DNA of 64,000 bases from Hallerella porci (GTDB taxonomy: Bacteria; Fibrobacterota; Fibrobacteria; Fibrobacterales; Fibrobacteraceae), in the NCBI RefSeq assembly GCF_003148885.1, contig NZ_QGHD01000004.1, positions 1 through 64,000 of the forward strand, read 5' to 3'. The translations under genes and the position numbers were made by a program. This document shows, one piece after another, positions 34,819 through 43,659 of the stretch; position 1 is the stretch's first letter, and each line of letters starts with the position of its first letter. The notes under the pieces were generated by a model that was not told where the DNA came from, searched no databases, and saw only the letters and a program-made list of their open reading frames with translations.

Positions 34819-35358
34819 GTGAAATTTTTCGTTTTTATTTTTTCGCTTTTGCTTGTCGCTTGTGCGCCTGCGCTTTATCATGAAAAGGCGCTCGGCGAAG
34901 TTTCGCAAAGGGAAAATTCACCGATTTCATTTTTCGCAACCGAAAATGGCGACTCCATTTTATTTCCGCAAGAATTGAAAAATGCTTACGCAGAAAAACT
35001 CCAAGAAGCGATTCCTGCGGGCTGCAATTTACAGCTGCATTTTCAAGGCGATGTCGAAGAACATTATCTGAGTCCGTGGTACTTGGGAATTTTTATTCTC
35101 GCTCCGCTTTGGCCCGCGATGCCGCGAGAAGATGATATTGTAATAAATCTTTCGGCGGAACTTGTCTGCGAAAATGTCACCGTGCAAAGCGCAAAACTTT
35201 TGGAAGAAGAACATCCAAAACTTTTTTGGTATGGCGCTTACCGCCGCAGAGCAATTCAAAAACACGCGGATTTAATTCACGAAAAATTAGCGGTTCGATT
35301 GAAACAAATTTTAATGCAAAATAATCCCGTCGATGAATCCATTTACTTTGCATTTTAA
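34819..35358 (+). CDS. Small lipoprotein of unknown function
   Basis: The 179-residue product starts at GTG and has a short lipoprotein signal (FVFIFSLLLVAC, Cys about 15). The body contains one further hydrophobic stretch near 95 (YLGIFILAPLWPAMP) and beta strands with alternating residues. No domain is recognised. It lies 38 bases before rsmI on the same strand but has its own intergenic region. No function is assigned. Confidence 0.72.
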   Translation: MKFFVFIFSLLLVACAPALYHEKALGEVSQRENSPISFFATENGDSILFPQELKNAYAEKLQEAIPAGCNLQLHFQGDVEEHYLSPWYLGIFILAPLWPAMPREDDIVINLSAELVCENVTVQSAKLLEEEHPKLFWYGAYRRRAIQKHADLIHEKLAVRLKQILMQNNPVDESIYFAF

Positions 35359-35395
35359 TCCGTAACGCTATCCCACAATTTTCTACTTTCTTTTT

Positions 35396-36082
35396 ATGCA
35401 TACTCTTTACGTTGTCGCCACTCCCATTGGAAATTTAGAAGATATGACCTTCCGCGCGGTGCGCACTTTGAAAGAAGTTTCGCTCGTGCTCGCCGAAGAT
35501 ACTCGGCATTCTCGCTTGTTAATGGACCATTACGACATTCACACGCCGATGGAAAGTTATCACGATTTCAACAAAGAAGAAGTCACGCCGAAATATGTTG
35601 AATATTTGAAAAATGAAGGCGACATTGCAATTGTAAGCGATGCAGGAACGCCGGGAATTGCAGACCCCGCTTTCAATTTGGTGCGGGAATGTGTCCGCGA
35701 AGGCATTGAAGTTCGTAGTATTCCAGGCGCATGTGCGATGATTAACGCTCTCGTTTCGAGCGGACTTCCGACGGATCGTTTTCGCTTCGAAAATTTTTCG
35801 CCGAAGAAAAGTGCGCAGCGTTTGCATCTTTTAGAAAAGCTGAAAGAGTCCGCGGATTCGACTCTCATCTTTTACGCGAGTCCGCACAACCTCGTCAAAT
35901 TCTTAGACGAAATTCGCCAAGTCTTTGGAGAAATTCCCATTGCGTTAATGCGCGAACTCACTAAAAAATTTGAAGAACATTTGGTGGATACGCCGACGAA
36001 ACTTTTGGAACATTATAAGAATCGCGAGCCCAAAGGCGAATACGTTTTGCTGTTCCATCCGCAAGGAAAAGGCGGACTATGA
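35396..36082 (+). CDS. rsmI: 16S rRNA (cytidine(1402)-2'-O)-methyltransferase
   Basis: A 228-residue SAM-dependent enzyme of the tetrapyrrole methylase fold that methylates the ribose of C1402 in the decoding site. It shows LYVVATPIGNLEDMTFRA at the start, VLAEDTRHSRLL, IVSDAGTPGIADP and IPGACAMINALVSSGLP, which are RsmI signatures. The C-terminal KFEEHLVDTPTKLLEHY is also typical, although the protein is shorter than many homologues (about 280), lacking the last helical part. It overlaps lnt by four bases. Confidence 0.95.
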   Translation: MHTLYVVATPIGNLEDMTFRAVRTLKEVSLVLAEDTRHSRLLMDHYDIHTPMESYHDFNKEEVTPKYVEYLKNEGDIAIVSDAGTPGIADPAFNLVRECVREGIEVRSIPGACAMINALVSSGLPTDRFRFENFSPKKSAQRLHLLEKLKESADSTLIFYASPHNLVKFLDEIRQVFGEIPIALMRELTKKFEEHLVDTPTKLLEHYKNREPKGEYVLLFHPQGKGGL

Positions 36083-37947
36083 TCGGCTTTCTGTTTGTTC
36101 AATTTGTTTTGAACGCAGCGCTTGTTCCCGCCGCTCCAGCTCTCAACGGTTTTTACATTTTCATTCCGCAGCTTTTTCCGATTATCGCTGCGATTCCGTT
36201 TTTCTTTCGCAAAAAATTTCGTCAAAATTTTCAGCGGATTCTTCTTGCCTTTTCGGCGATTGGATTTCTTTCTCTTGCATGCGATTATACGTTGCATTCG
36301 CACGTCGGAGTCATCCAACTGATTTCCGTTTTTGTTCCGCTGATTCTTCTCGGGCTTTTTCATTTTGTCAAATGGAATTTTAAGCGCCTTTGCGAAAAAG
36401 AATCCCGCTTAGCTCTTGCGCTTTCGTCAATCGGCTGGGGATTTTATGCGTTTGCGTTTCCGCCGCTTCCGCTTGGACCGGGCGCATTTGTTTTTTTAGT
36501 GCCGTGGTTCATTATCCTTTTGCGTTCAAATTTACAGACGGCGATTTTCGCTTCATTCTGGTCGGGATTTTTATATAACATCATCAATTATTATTGGATT
36601 TATAATGTGATGAATGTCGGGCCCGCTTTTTTAATTCTTCTCGGGCTCGTGCTGCTTATCGCGTATTTCAGTTTATACAATCTCATCGCGGCAGCGGTTT
36701 TCGTCAAAGCGCGCGATTTAAAATGCAAAGGTTTTCCGATTTTTCTGATTCTCTTTCCGCTGTTTTATGCGGGGCTTGAGATGACGCGGAGCATCGGCGA
36801 TTTCAGTTTTCCGTGGAGTCATTTGGGTTATGCGCTCGGCGATCAACTGCCGCTTTTGCAAGCGCTTTCGCTCATCGGTGTTTTCGGTTACACAGCTCTC
36901 ATTATCGCGAGTAATCTCGCAGTCGCAATCGCTTTCCGCGGGCACAAAAAATTTCTTTTTGCGTTGCCCATTTTAATTTTTGCGTCTCTTTGGATTTACG
37001 GTTCGGTGAGACTTTCGAAGCCCGAAGCAGAACCTTTCCGCATTGAAAATTCGGAAGAAGCGCCGAAGGTCGCTATTGTGCAACCGAATATTCCGCAGAC
37101 GAATAAATGGAGCAAAGCTTACTACGATTCTGTCGTCTATAAAACTTGGCAAATTACAAGCGATAGCATTGACTGGGAAGCGGATGACATCGATTTGGTC
37201 GTTCTCCCCGAAACCGCAATTCCCGACTTTTTAAGAAAGCGGATGCGCGAACGCCTCTGGCTCGAAAAACGCATTCGTCGCACAAAAGCAAGTCTTTTCA
37301 TCGGCACTCTCGATTACGACCGAAACGGCAAAGAACCGCGCCCGAATAATCTTTACAACAGCGGATTTTTATTTCGCCCCAACGAAAGCGAATACACGCG
37401 TTATGTGAAAACGCATCTCGTTCCGTTTAGCGAAAGATTGCCTTTCGACGATATTTTCCCGATTTTAAATTACGTCGATGTGGGACAAAGCAATTTTATT
37501 CCCGGAACATCGCGGCCCGTTTTTGAACCGTTTTCGTGGAGCCCGTACATTTGCTACGAAACCATTTACGGAGCCGAAGGCCGCAGGTCGATTCGCGAAG
37601 GTTCGCGTTTAATGGTGGACATTACAAACGACGGTTGGTTTGGAAAAAGCACCGCCGCGGCGCAGCATTTGAATCAACTGCGTTATCGTGCAATTGAAAA
37701 TAGTTATCCGATTGTCCGCTGCACCAATACAGGAATTTCTGCGTTCATCGATCAATTCGGACACGAAGATTTGCGAACCGAGATGTTTACGGAACGCGTT
37801 ATTATTCGCCGCATTCCGCTGCGTTCTTGCGATACTCTTTACACGCACATCGGCGACGCTGTAGAATACGGACTTTTGATTTTCTTCTTCGTCTATGTCG
37901 CTGCGGTCTTTTCGTTATTACGAATCCGCAAAGGCGCACACGCTTAA
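36079..37947 (+). CDS. lnt: Apolipoprotein N-acyltransferase
   Basis: The inner membrane enzyme that adds the third acyl chain to lipoproteins in the periplasm, 622 residues. The C-terminal nitrilase domain contains the expected triad: Glu 378 in VVLPETAIP, Lys 444 in YVKTHLVPFSERLP and Cys 492 in YICYETIYG. The membrane domain shows GFYAFAFPPLPLGPGAF and the usual SFPWSHLGYAL. The N-terminus carries about 100 extra residues with three or four more hydrophobic segments compared with E. coli Lnt (about 510), which may be an accessory membrane unit. The ATGA overlap with rsmI indicates coupled translation. It would act on the several lipoproteins of this window. Confidence 0.93.
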   Translation: MIGFLFVQFVLNAALVPAAPALNGFYIFIPQLFPIIAAIPFFFRKKFRQNFQRILLAFSAIGFLSLACDYTLHSHVGVIQLISVFVPLILLGLFHFVKWNFKRLCEKESRLALALSSIGWGFYAFAFPPLPLGPGAFVFLVPWFIILLRSNLQTAIFASFWSGFLYNIINYYWIYNVMNVGPAFLILLGLVLLIAYFSLYNLIAAAVFVKARDLKCKGFPIFLILFPLFYAGLEMTRSIGDFSFPWSHLGYALGDQLPLLQALSLIGVFGYTALIIASNLAVAIAFRGHKKFLFALPILIFASLWIYGSVRLSKPEAEPFRIENSEEAPKVAIVQPNIPQTNKWSKAYYDSVVYKTWQITSDSIDWEADDIDLVVLPETAIPDFLRKRMRERLWLEKRIRRTKASLFIGTLDYDRNGKEPRPNNLYNSGFLFRPNESEYTRYVKTHLVPFSERLPFDDIFPILNYVDVGQSNFIPGTSRPVFEPFSWSPYICYETIYGAEGRRSIREGSRLMVDITNDGWFGKSTAAAQHLNQLRYRAIENSYPIVRCTNTGISAFIDQFGHEDLRTEMFTERVIIRRIPLRSCDTLYTHIGDAVEYGLLIFFFVYVAAVFSLLRIRKGAHA

Positions 37948-37952
37948 TTTCT

Positions 37953-39065
37953 GTGCAAGCAATTTCCGAAAGAATCGGCTGGATTGACGAATGCAAAGGT
38001 TTCATTCTTTTGCTCGTTTGCCTTTTTCATTTGGAGCAATCGTTTGTGCACATTCAGCTCGGCATGTTGCACGGTGCTGCGCTTCGAATGTCTGCGTTCT
38101 TTTTTCTTTCGGGAATGCTTTTTAGCAATCGGCGATTTTCCACTTGGAAAAGTTATGCGCAACACAAGACAAAAGTTTTGCTCGTTCCCTACATTCTTCT
38201 TTCTCTTTTTTTCTTAGCGCTCGATCCGGTGCTGTATCAATTCGATGCATTTTTCCCGTTATCGCCGAAGATGAATATTCTCGGAATTTATCCCGACATT
38301 CAAAATGCCTTCCAATATCTCGGTTGGAATTTGGTAAAAATTTTCATCGCCGGAAAATCTTCAATCGGTTCGGGACCGCTTTGGTTTGTGTTTAATTTAT
38401 ACGCGATTAGCCTTCTCTTTTTTGCGATTCATCAATTCACTTCGGGACGAAAAATTTTCCTTTTTCTTTTCGCTCTTCTTTGCCTTGGCTTCGGATTTTT
38501 CTTGAACCGTTTTCATTTGCATTTTCCCTTTGGATTTGAACGCATTTGCACGACATTTTTCTTTTTTGCGCTCGGCAATTTGTGCAAAAATTTTCTTCTC
38601 CGTTTTGAGAAACAAAAACTTTTCGTTCTGCTTTTGGCATTTTTCTTCGCAGCGATTTTTTACGCTATTTTCGAAAAGCCCGATCCGAATTTTAGCATCA
38701 TGAACAATGATCTCGGAAAAAATTTCGGCGTTTTTATTCTCAGTTCTCTTTCGGGAATTTTTGCGCTGCTCGCGTTATTTTTAATTTTAAATCGTATGCC
38801 ATCTTGGAAAATCATTCTCGTATTCAAAGGAATTCTGCGGAACATTTCGCGAAACGGAATGATTATTCTCGCAACGCATTGGTGGATTCTTCTCGTGCTG
38901 CGCATCGTTTTTAAATCGGAATTGGATAAACCTTTTTGGGCGTGGATTTCTCTTCCCATCGTTTTCCTCGGCATGATTTTTTTCATTCCGCTTTTTCGTT
39001 CCAAGTTGAATCGACTCATCGCCAAAGAAAAAATTTCTTGGCGAGAAAGTTTATCTATTCGTTAA
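37953..39065 (+). CDS. Acyltransferase 3 family membrane protein
   Basis: From the GTG at 37953, just after the lnt stop, the product is 370 residues with about ten membrane segments. IGWIDECKGFILLLVCLFHLEQSF contains, in parts, the family start with Asp-xx-Lys-Gly and a His near 30. FFFLSGMLFSNR follows in the order typical of Acyl_transf_3 (OafA/YrhL-like) proteins. These move acetyl or other acyl groups onto surface glycans. The frame continues upstream over lnt, but that part reads across the lnt C-terminus and is discarded. The acceptor is unknown. Confidence 0.85.
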   Translation: MQAISERIGWIDECKGFILLLVCLFHLEQSFVHIQLGMLHGAALRMSAFFFLSGMLFSNRRFSTWKSYAQHKTKVLLVPYILLSLFFLALDPVLYQFDAFFPLSPKMNILGIYPDIQNAFQYLGWNLVKIFIAGKSSIGSGPLWFVFNLYAISLLFFAIHQFTSGRKIFLFLFALLCLGFGFFLNRFHLHFPFGFERICTTFFFFALGNLCKNFLLRFEKQKLFVLLLAFFFAAIFYAIFEKPDPNFSIMNNDLGKNFGVFILSSLSGIFALLALFLILNRMPSWKIILVFKGILRNISRNGMIILATHWWILLVLRIVFKSELDKPFWAWISLPIVFLGMIFFIPLFRSKLNRLIAKEKISWRESLSIR

Positions 39066-39068
39066 CCC

Positions 39069-40370
39069 ATGAAACGTTCGCACAAAATTTTTCTCGGCGG
39101 ATGCAGCTTACTCGCAGTTACTTTGTTAACCGCTTGCTTGTGGAATTTTAATTCGCCGTCTTCGTCGGATGAAGACGACGCTTTTGTTTATTTGCCTTTG
39201 GACGATTCCGAATATCCTTACGCCAATTTACAGCGTCTCGTAATTCAAACGGAAAACGCAGCCGATGTGCGCAACCGCGAAACAAAAGTGCCCGCGAAAC
39301 TTCAAATTTATGGAAAAGATTCGCCCGAAAGTTTTATTCTCGATTTGGAAATTCGCGGACGCGGAAATTCTTCTTGGCAACTTTCGAAATACGGTTACCG
39401 TTTGGAATTTGAACACAAAGTTTCGCTCTTTGGAATGCCCGCTGACAAAAGTTGGAATTTACTTTCGAATCAACGGGACAAAAGTCTTGTCCGCAATTAT
39501 ATCACAAATCAACTTGCCGAAAATCTCGGAGACGAATATGTTCCGCGTTCTGTTTTCGTCGAAGTTTTTTTGAATAAAAATTACCGCGGCATTTTTCAGC
39601 TCATCGAAAGCGTCAAAGTTTCTCCCGATCGCGTCGATATTCCCGAAAGCAATCAATCCTTTCTTTTGGAAAAATCTTCGGAAGATGATCAAGATAAAAA
39701 GCACGCTGAATTTTACACCGAAGCGGGAAATCGTTTTTTCATCAAATCGCCGAAGAAACCTTCTTTGGGTGACATCGACAACGTAAAAAATCATCTGGAC
39801 GATTTTGAAAAATTCATTTTAAGCGATGCGGCAAAAAATCCCGATTCTCTCTCCAAATGGATTGACTTCGAAAGTCTTGTCCGTTATTATTTAATTCAAG
39901 AATTTACCAAAAATATCGACGGTAATTTTCACAAAAGCATTTATCTTTCTTGGGTAAAAAATTCTCCGATTCATCTCGGACCCGTTTGGGATTTCGATTT
40001 GGCTTACGGACTTTCTTTGGGCGAAAAACTTTCTGCCGAAGATTATTATGCGGGAAATGCGGGCTGGTTTGCGGCACTCTTTAACAGCGAAGAAAATTTT
40101 TCCCACGTGCGTCAATTTTGGAAAGATCATCACCGAGAATTTGAAGCCGTCGCCGATTCGGCAAGAGAAACGATTCGCCGTTTAACGCCAGCGGCAAAAA
40201 ATGAATATAAACGTTGGCCGATTTTAAATGAAAAATTTTGGGTCTTCGCCGAAAGTTTTAAGCGTTACGAAGACACCGCGGATTCGCTTACGGATTGGAT
40301 TCAAAAACGGATTGCATGGCTGGATGCAGAATTACTTTCCCCAATTTCCGAGTCTGCTTCATATCGATAA
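39069..40370 (+). CDS. CotH-like kinase family lipoprotein
   Basis: The 433-residue protein has a lipoprotein signal (LLAVTLLTACLW, Cys about 23) and a CotH domain: LEIRGRGNSSWQLSKYGYRL near 95-115, WNLLSNQRDKSLVRNYI, SVFVEVFLNKNYRGIFQL, and the late GPVWDFDLAYG with the metal-binding Asp. CotH proteins are atypical protein kinases first known from spore coats. In anaerobic fibre degraders, related domains occur on surface or cellulose-binding proteins. It starts four bases after the acyltransferase gene. Its last 83 bases overlap the convergent nrdG. Confidence 0.9.
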   Translation: MKRSHKIFLGGCSLLAVTLLTACLWNFNSPSSSDEDDAFVYLPLDDSEYPYANLQRLVIQTENAADVRNRETKVPAKLQIYGKDSPESFILDLEIRGRGNSSWQLSKYGYRLEFEHKVSLFGMPADKSWNLLSNQRDKSLVRNYITNQLAENLGDEYVPRSVFVEVFLNKNYRGIFQLIESVKVSPDRVDIPESNQSFLLEKSSEDDQDKKHAEFYTEAGNRFFIKSPKKPSLGDIDNVKNHLDDFEKFILSDAAKNPDSLSKWIDFESLVRYYLIQEFTKNIDGNFHKSIYLSWVKNSPIHLGPVWDFDLAYGLSLGEKLSAEDYYAGNAGWFAALFNSEENFSHVRQFWKDHHREFEAVADSARETIRRLTPAAKNEYKRWPILNEKFWVFAESFKRYEDTADSLTDWIQKRIAWLDAELLSPISESASYR

Positions 40371-40836
40371 TTCGTTGATTTTCGGAACCGCGAAAACGTA
40401 ATCCGATATTGCGCAATTCAATTTTAAAAGGACCGTCCACGAGGACGTCAATTGTATTTAAGATTTCATCGGTATTTTCGGTGTAACGTTTCCCGCCCGG
40501 AATTAAATCGCAGTCGTAAACATAACCCGAAAACATCCAGATGCTTTTTGTCGGCAATTCTTTTTTGATGCGACGCACCAATTTTACGAGAACTTCTTGA
40601 TTCGACGGTTCAAAAGGTTCGCCGCCGAGAATCGTAATGCCCTCGTAAAAATCGCGACTGAGTTCGTGCAAAATGAAATTTTCCATTTTTTCGTCGTAGG
40701 GAACGCCAAAATGGAAATCCCATGTTTGCGAATTAAAGCAGCCTTTACAATGAATTGTACAGCCCGAAACGAAGAGCGAAATGCGAATGCCTGTTCCGTT
40801 CGCACAATCCGCTTTGTAAATCTGCCCGACGTTCAT
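40288..40836 (-). CDS. nrdG: Anaerobic ribonucleoside-triphosphate reductase activating protein
   Basis: A radical SAM enzyme of 182 residues that installs the glycyl radical on NrdD. The 4Fe-4S ligands are Cys 26, 30 and 33 in VSGCTIHCKGCFN. Further blocks TILGGEPFEPSNQE and IWMFSGYVYD are typical. It begins at the nrdD stop (40836), so the pair is one operon. Its C-terminal 27 codons are convergent with the end of the CotH gene, which may lengthen the tail (ILHPAMQSVFESNP). Expression should follow nrdD. Confidence 0.96.
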   Translation of the reverse strand: MNVGQIYKADCANGTGIRISLFVSGCTIHCKGCFNSQTWDFHFGVPYDEKMENFILHELSRDFYEGITILGGEPFEPSNQEVLVKLVRRIKKELPTKSIWMFSGYVYDCDLIPGGKRYTENTDEILNTIDVLVDGPFKIELRNIGLRFRGSENQRIIDMKQTRKLGKVILHPAMQSVFESNP

Positions 40837-43139
40837 TAGCGCGCCACCGAATTCGGATTGGATTCTGTAGGAATTTCACCGATGCCGACATGCAAAACGC
40901 GGTCTGCAATTTCGGCGGTGCGGCCTTGGTTCCAGTATTGTGTGCCAATGTAGCCGCAAGTTCTCCGCGCTACGTGCATTTTAATCTGGTCACGGTTGCC
41001 GCAGTTCGGGCATTCCCAAACGAGTTTTCCCGTCGAATCTTTGATCACGCGAATTTCTCCCGTGTAACCGCAGACGTCGCAGAGATCCGATTTCGTATTC
41101 AATTCCGCATAGAGAATTGAATTATAAATGTGCTTCATGATGGCGAGAACAGCGGGAATATTGTTCTGCATATTCGGCACTTCGACGTAGCTAATCGCAC
41201 CGCCCGGAGAAAGACGCTGGAATTCTGCTTCTTTCGAAAGCTTGTCAAATGCATCGATTTCTTCGGTCACGTGAATGTGATAACTGTTCGTGATATAATT
41301 CTTGTCGGTCACATGCGGGATTTTGCCGAAACGTTTCTGCAAGCCCTTGGCAAATTTATACGTCGTGCTTTCGAGCGGTGTGCCGTAAACGGAATAGTCC
41401 ACGTTTTCTGCGGCTTTCCACGCTGCGCAAGAATCATTCAAAAGTTGCATCACTTTTAAGCCGAATGCTTCGCCTTCTTCACTTGTGTGCGAAACGCCTT
41501 TCATATAGTAAACGCATTCGGCAAGGCCTGCGTAGCCGAGGGAAATCGTCGAATAACCATCGAAAAGTAAGCGGTCAATCACTTCGCCCGGTTTGAGTCT
41601 TGCCAAAGCGCCGTCTTGCCAAAGAATCGGAGCCACATCCGACGGCGTTCCGAGAAGACGTTCGTGACGCAAACGCAACGCCTTGTGGCAAAGCGCGAGA
41701 CGTTCCTTCATGATTTCCCAGAATTTTTTTTCATCGCCGCCCGAAGAACATGCTGCATCGACCAAATTGATGGTGACGACGCCTTGGTTAAAGCGACCGT
41801 AATATTTATGCTTGCCTTCGACGTAATTTTTTGCATTGCCCAAATTGCCTTTGCCCGCGTCCGTAAAACGATCCGGCGTGAGGAAGGAGCGGCAACCCAT
41901 ACACGGATAGCAGTCGCCCTTGAGCGAAAGCGCCATCTTTTCGGAAATGTAATCCGGAACCATACGCTGCGCAGTGCATTCGGCAGCGAGTTTCGTCAAA
42001 TAGAAATACGGAGTGCCTTCCGAAACATTGTCGTCTTGGAGAACATAGATGAGCTTCGGGAAAGCCGGCGTAATGAAATATCCGCGGTTATCTTTGACGC
42101 CGAGGATTCTCTGCTTGAGCATCACTTCGATAATGAGCGCTAAATCGTCGCGGATTTGACCTTCCGGAACTTCGTGCAAATACAAGAAGACGGTGACAAA
42201 CGGCGCTTGACCATTCGTCGATTGCAAAGTAATCAGCTGATACTGAATGGTTTGGCAACCCGATTCCACTTCGCGGCGTACTTCATCTTCGACGATTTTT
42301 TTGAGCTTTTCGTCGGCGATATCCACGCCCGCTTCCGCAAATTCCGCTTTCAAACGCTTCGAAATTTTCTTCCGGCTAATGTCCACGTAACGTGCGAGAT
42401 GCGACATCGTAATCGTTTGTCCACCGTATTGGCTCGAAGCCACTTGGGCAACAATCTGCGACGCTACCGTGCAAGCGGTATTAAAACTGCGCGGAGAATC
42501 GATATGAGTCCCGCTAATGCAAGTCCCGTTATCGAGCATATCGCCCAAATTGACGAGGCAGCAGTTATGCATGTGCTGCGCAAAATAATCCGCATCGTGG
42601 AAATGGATAAGGCCTTCTTTGTGCGCATTCACCACATCTTCGGGGAGCAAATAACGGCTCGTATAATAGCGGCTCCATTCGCCCGCCATATAATCGCGCT
42701 GCACCGAAAGCACCGTCGGATTTTTATTGGAATTTTCTTGCTTGACTTCTTCGTTATCGCGTTCCACAATGCCAGAAATTTTCTGGTCGATATTGCTCAT
42801 CTTGCGCAATTCATTGTGTTTGTAGCGGTAAGTAATGTAAAGGCGAGCCACATTAAAACGGCCCGTTGCCATCAAGGAATTTTCCACTTTATCTTGGATT
42901 TCTTCCACCGAAAGATCGCGGCTCGCATTGCGGGCGTCTTTTTCAATGCCTTTCACAATGGAAACGATTTGTTCTTCGGTTAATTTGTCCGAGAGAATTC
43001 CTTCTTCTCCATTTGCCTTGCGAATTGCATTGGCAATTTTTTCGCCGTCAAACAAAACACGTTCACCCGAACGCTTCATGATATAAATCTGCGGCTGTTC
43101 CACATCCATGTTGCCATCTAAGCTTTCATCGTAGACCAT
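40836..43139 (-). CDS. nrdD: Anaerobic ribonucleoside-triphosphate reductase (class III)
   Basis: A glycyl-radical enzyme of 767 residues that reduces ribonucleotides to deoxyribonucleotides without oxygen. An N-terminal ATP-cone lies at about 16-105 (IMKRSGERVLFDGEKIANAI in part). The core includes the substrate Cys region GCRSFLTPDR and a zinc site with CDVC and CPNC near 680-710. The radical site is RRTCGYIG, with the Gly near 729. AAGGAG lies nine bases before the ATG. A palindrome resembling an NrdR box lies about 80 bases upstream. It suits an obligate anaerobe. Confidence 0.97.
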   Translation of the reverse strand: MVYDESLDGNMDVEQPQIYIMKRSGERVLFDGEKIANAIRKANGEEGILSDKLTEEQIVSIVKGIEKDARNASRDLSVEEIQDKVENSLMATGRFNVARLYITYRYKHNELRKMSNIDQKISGIVERDNEEVKQENSNKNPTVLSVQRDYMAGEWSRYYTSRYLLPEDVVNAHKEGLIHFHDADYFAQHMHNCCLVNLGDMLDNGTCISGTHIDSPRSFNTACTVASQIVAQVASSQYGGQTITMSHLARYVDISRKKISKRLKAEFAEAGVDIADEKLKKIVEDEVRREVESGCQTIQYQLITLQSTNGQAPFVTVFLYLHEVPEGQIRDDLALIIEVMLKQRILGVKDNRGYFITPAFPKLIYVLQDDNVSEGTPYFYLTKLAAECTAQRMVPDYISEKMALSLKGDCYPCMGCRSFLTPDRFTDAGKGNLGNAKNYVEGKHKYYGRFNQGVVTINLVDAACSSGGDEKKFWEIMKERLALCHKALRLRHERLLGTPSDVAPILWQDGALARLKPGEVIDRLLFDGYSTISLGYAGLAECVYYMKGVSHTSEEGEAFGLKVMQLLNDSCAAWKAAENVDYSVYGTPLESTTYKFAKGLQKRFGKIPHVTDKNYITNSYHIHVTEEIDAFDKLSKEAEFQRLSPGGAISYVEVPNMQNNIPAVLAIMKHIYNSILYAELNTKSDLCDVCGYTGEIRVIKDSTGKLVWECPNCGNRDQIKMHVARRTCGYIGTQYWNQGRTAEIADRVLHVGIGEIPTESNPNSVAR

Positions 43140-43213
43140 AACTCAATACTCCTTTTGTACGCCCTCAACATTAGCAAAAAAATTCAACTGGCTGTGGCAG
43201 TTCGACGATTTTT

Positions 43214-43229
43214 CCACAACATGTTGTGT
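43214..43229. promoter_or_regulatory. Candidate NrdR box
   Basis: CCACAACATGTTGTGT contains a perfect 14-bp palindrome and matches the known NrdR consensus ACACWATATATWGTGT at 13 of 16 positions. It lies about 75-90 bases upstream of nrdD. NrdR boxes normally come in pairs, and a convincing second copy was not found, so confidence is limited. Confidence 0.5.
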
Positions 43230-43458
43230 TTCGTCACACAAACTGCCCCAATTTCATCAAAATCGCCACTTTGCGAACCAGCACTGCCAGACCCCATTTT
43301 GCAACTTCTTTCTACACTGTTTATAAGTTGTGAACAAAAAGAAAATTAGAAATTAGAAATGAAATGGCGCGCCATAGGCGCGCGGGGGAATCCTCTAAGT
43401 TTAAATGCGGTTAATTTGCGAAAAATGCGTGTGCGAAGTTCCTAAAAATCGCAGGGAA

Positions 43459-43649
43459 GCTAGAAGAGGCCTCGGACTGCTCCATTCGATTTGCTGAGAT
43501 GCTAGAAGAGCCCTCGGACAGCGCCATTTAATTTGCTGGCATACTAGATGAGGCCTCGGACTGCTTCATTCGATTTGCTGGCATACTAGATGAGGCCTCG
43601 GACAGTTCCATTCGATTTGCTGGCATGCTAGAAGAGGCCTCGGACAGGG
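43459..43649. repeat. Tandem array, 42-bp period, about 4.5 units
   Basis: Units begin at 43459, 43501, 43543 and 43585, with a 23-base partial unit at 43627. The unit starts (G/A)CTAGA(A/T)GAGGCCTCGGAC and ends ATTTGCTGGCAT. It is GC-richer than the other arrays, has no spacers, and sits directly behind the TRAP permease gene. Confidence 0.85.
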
Positions 43650-43659
43650 CATTTCTTTA

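Larger units (their letters stand above)
43140..43659. other. nrdD upstream region and tandem repeats
   Basis: About 520 bases with no gene: the candidate NrdR box near nrdD, a GGCGCGCC-containing inverted repeat near 43366-43384, and the 42-bp array at 43459-43649 that ends 10 bases before the TRAP permease stop. Confidence 0.6.

Noticed and set aside
37827-37952. N-terminal extension of the acyltransferase over the end of lnt
   Set aside because: It would overlap 121 bases of lnt, is basic and without family features; the GTG at 37953 gives the proper start of the domain.
40755-42983. Several plus-strand frames opposite nrdD
   Set aside because: They are antisense to a fully recognisable NrdD and show no family features.
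43183-43198. Second NrdR box 31 bases from the first
   Set aside because: The spacing is right, but the sequence matches the consensus too poorly.
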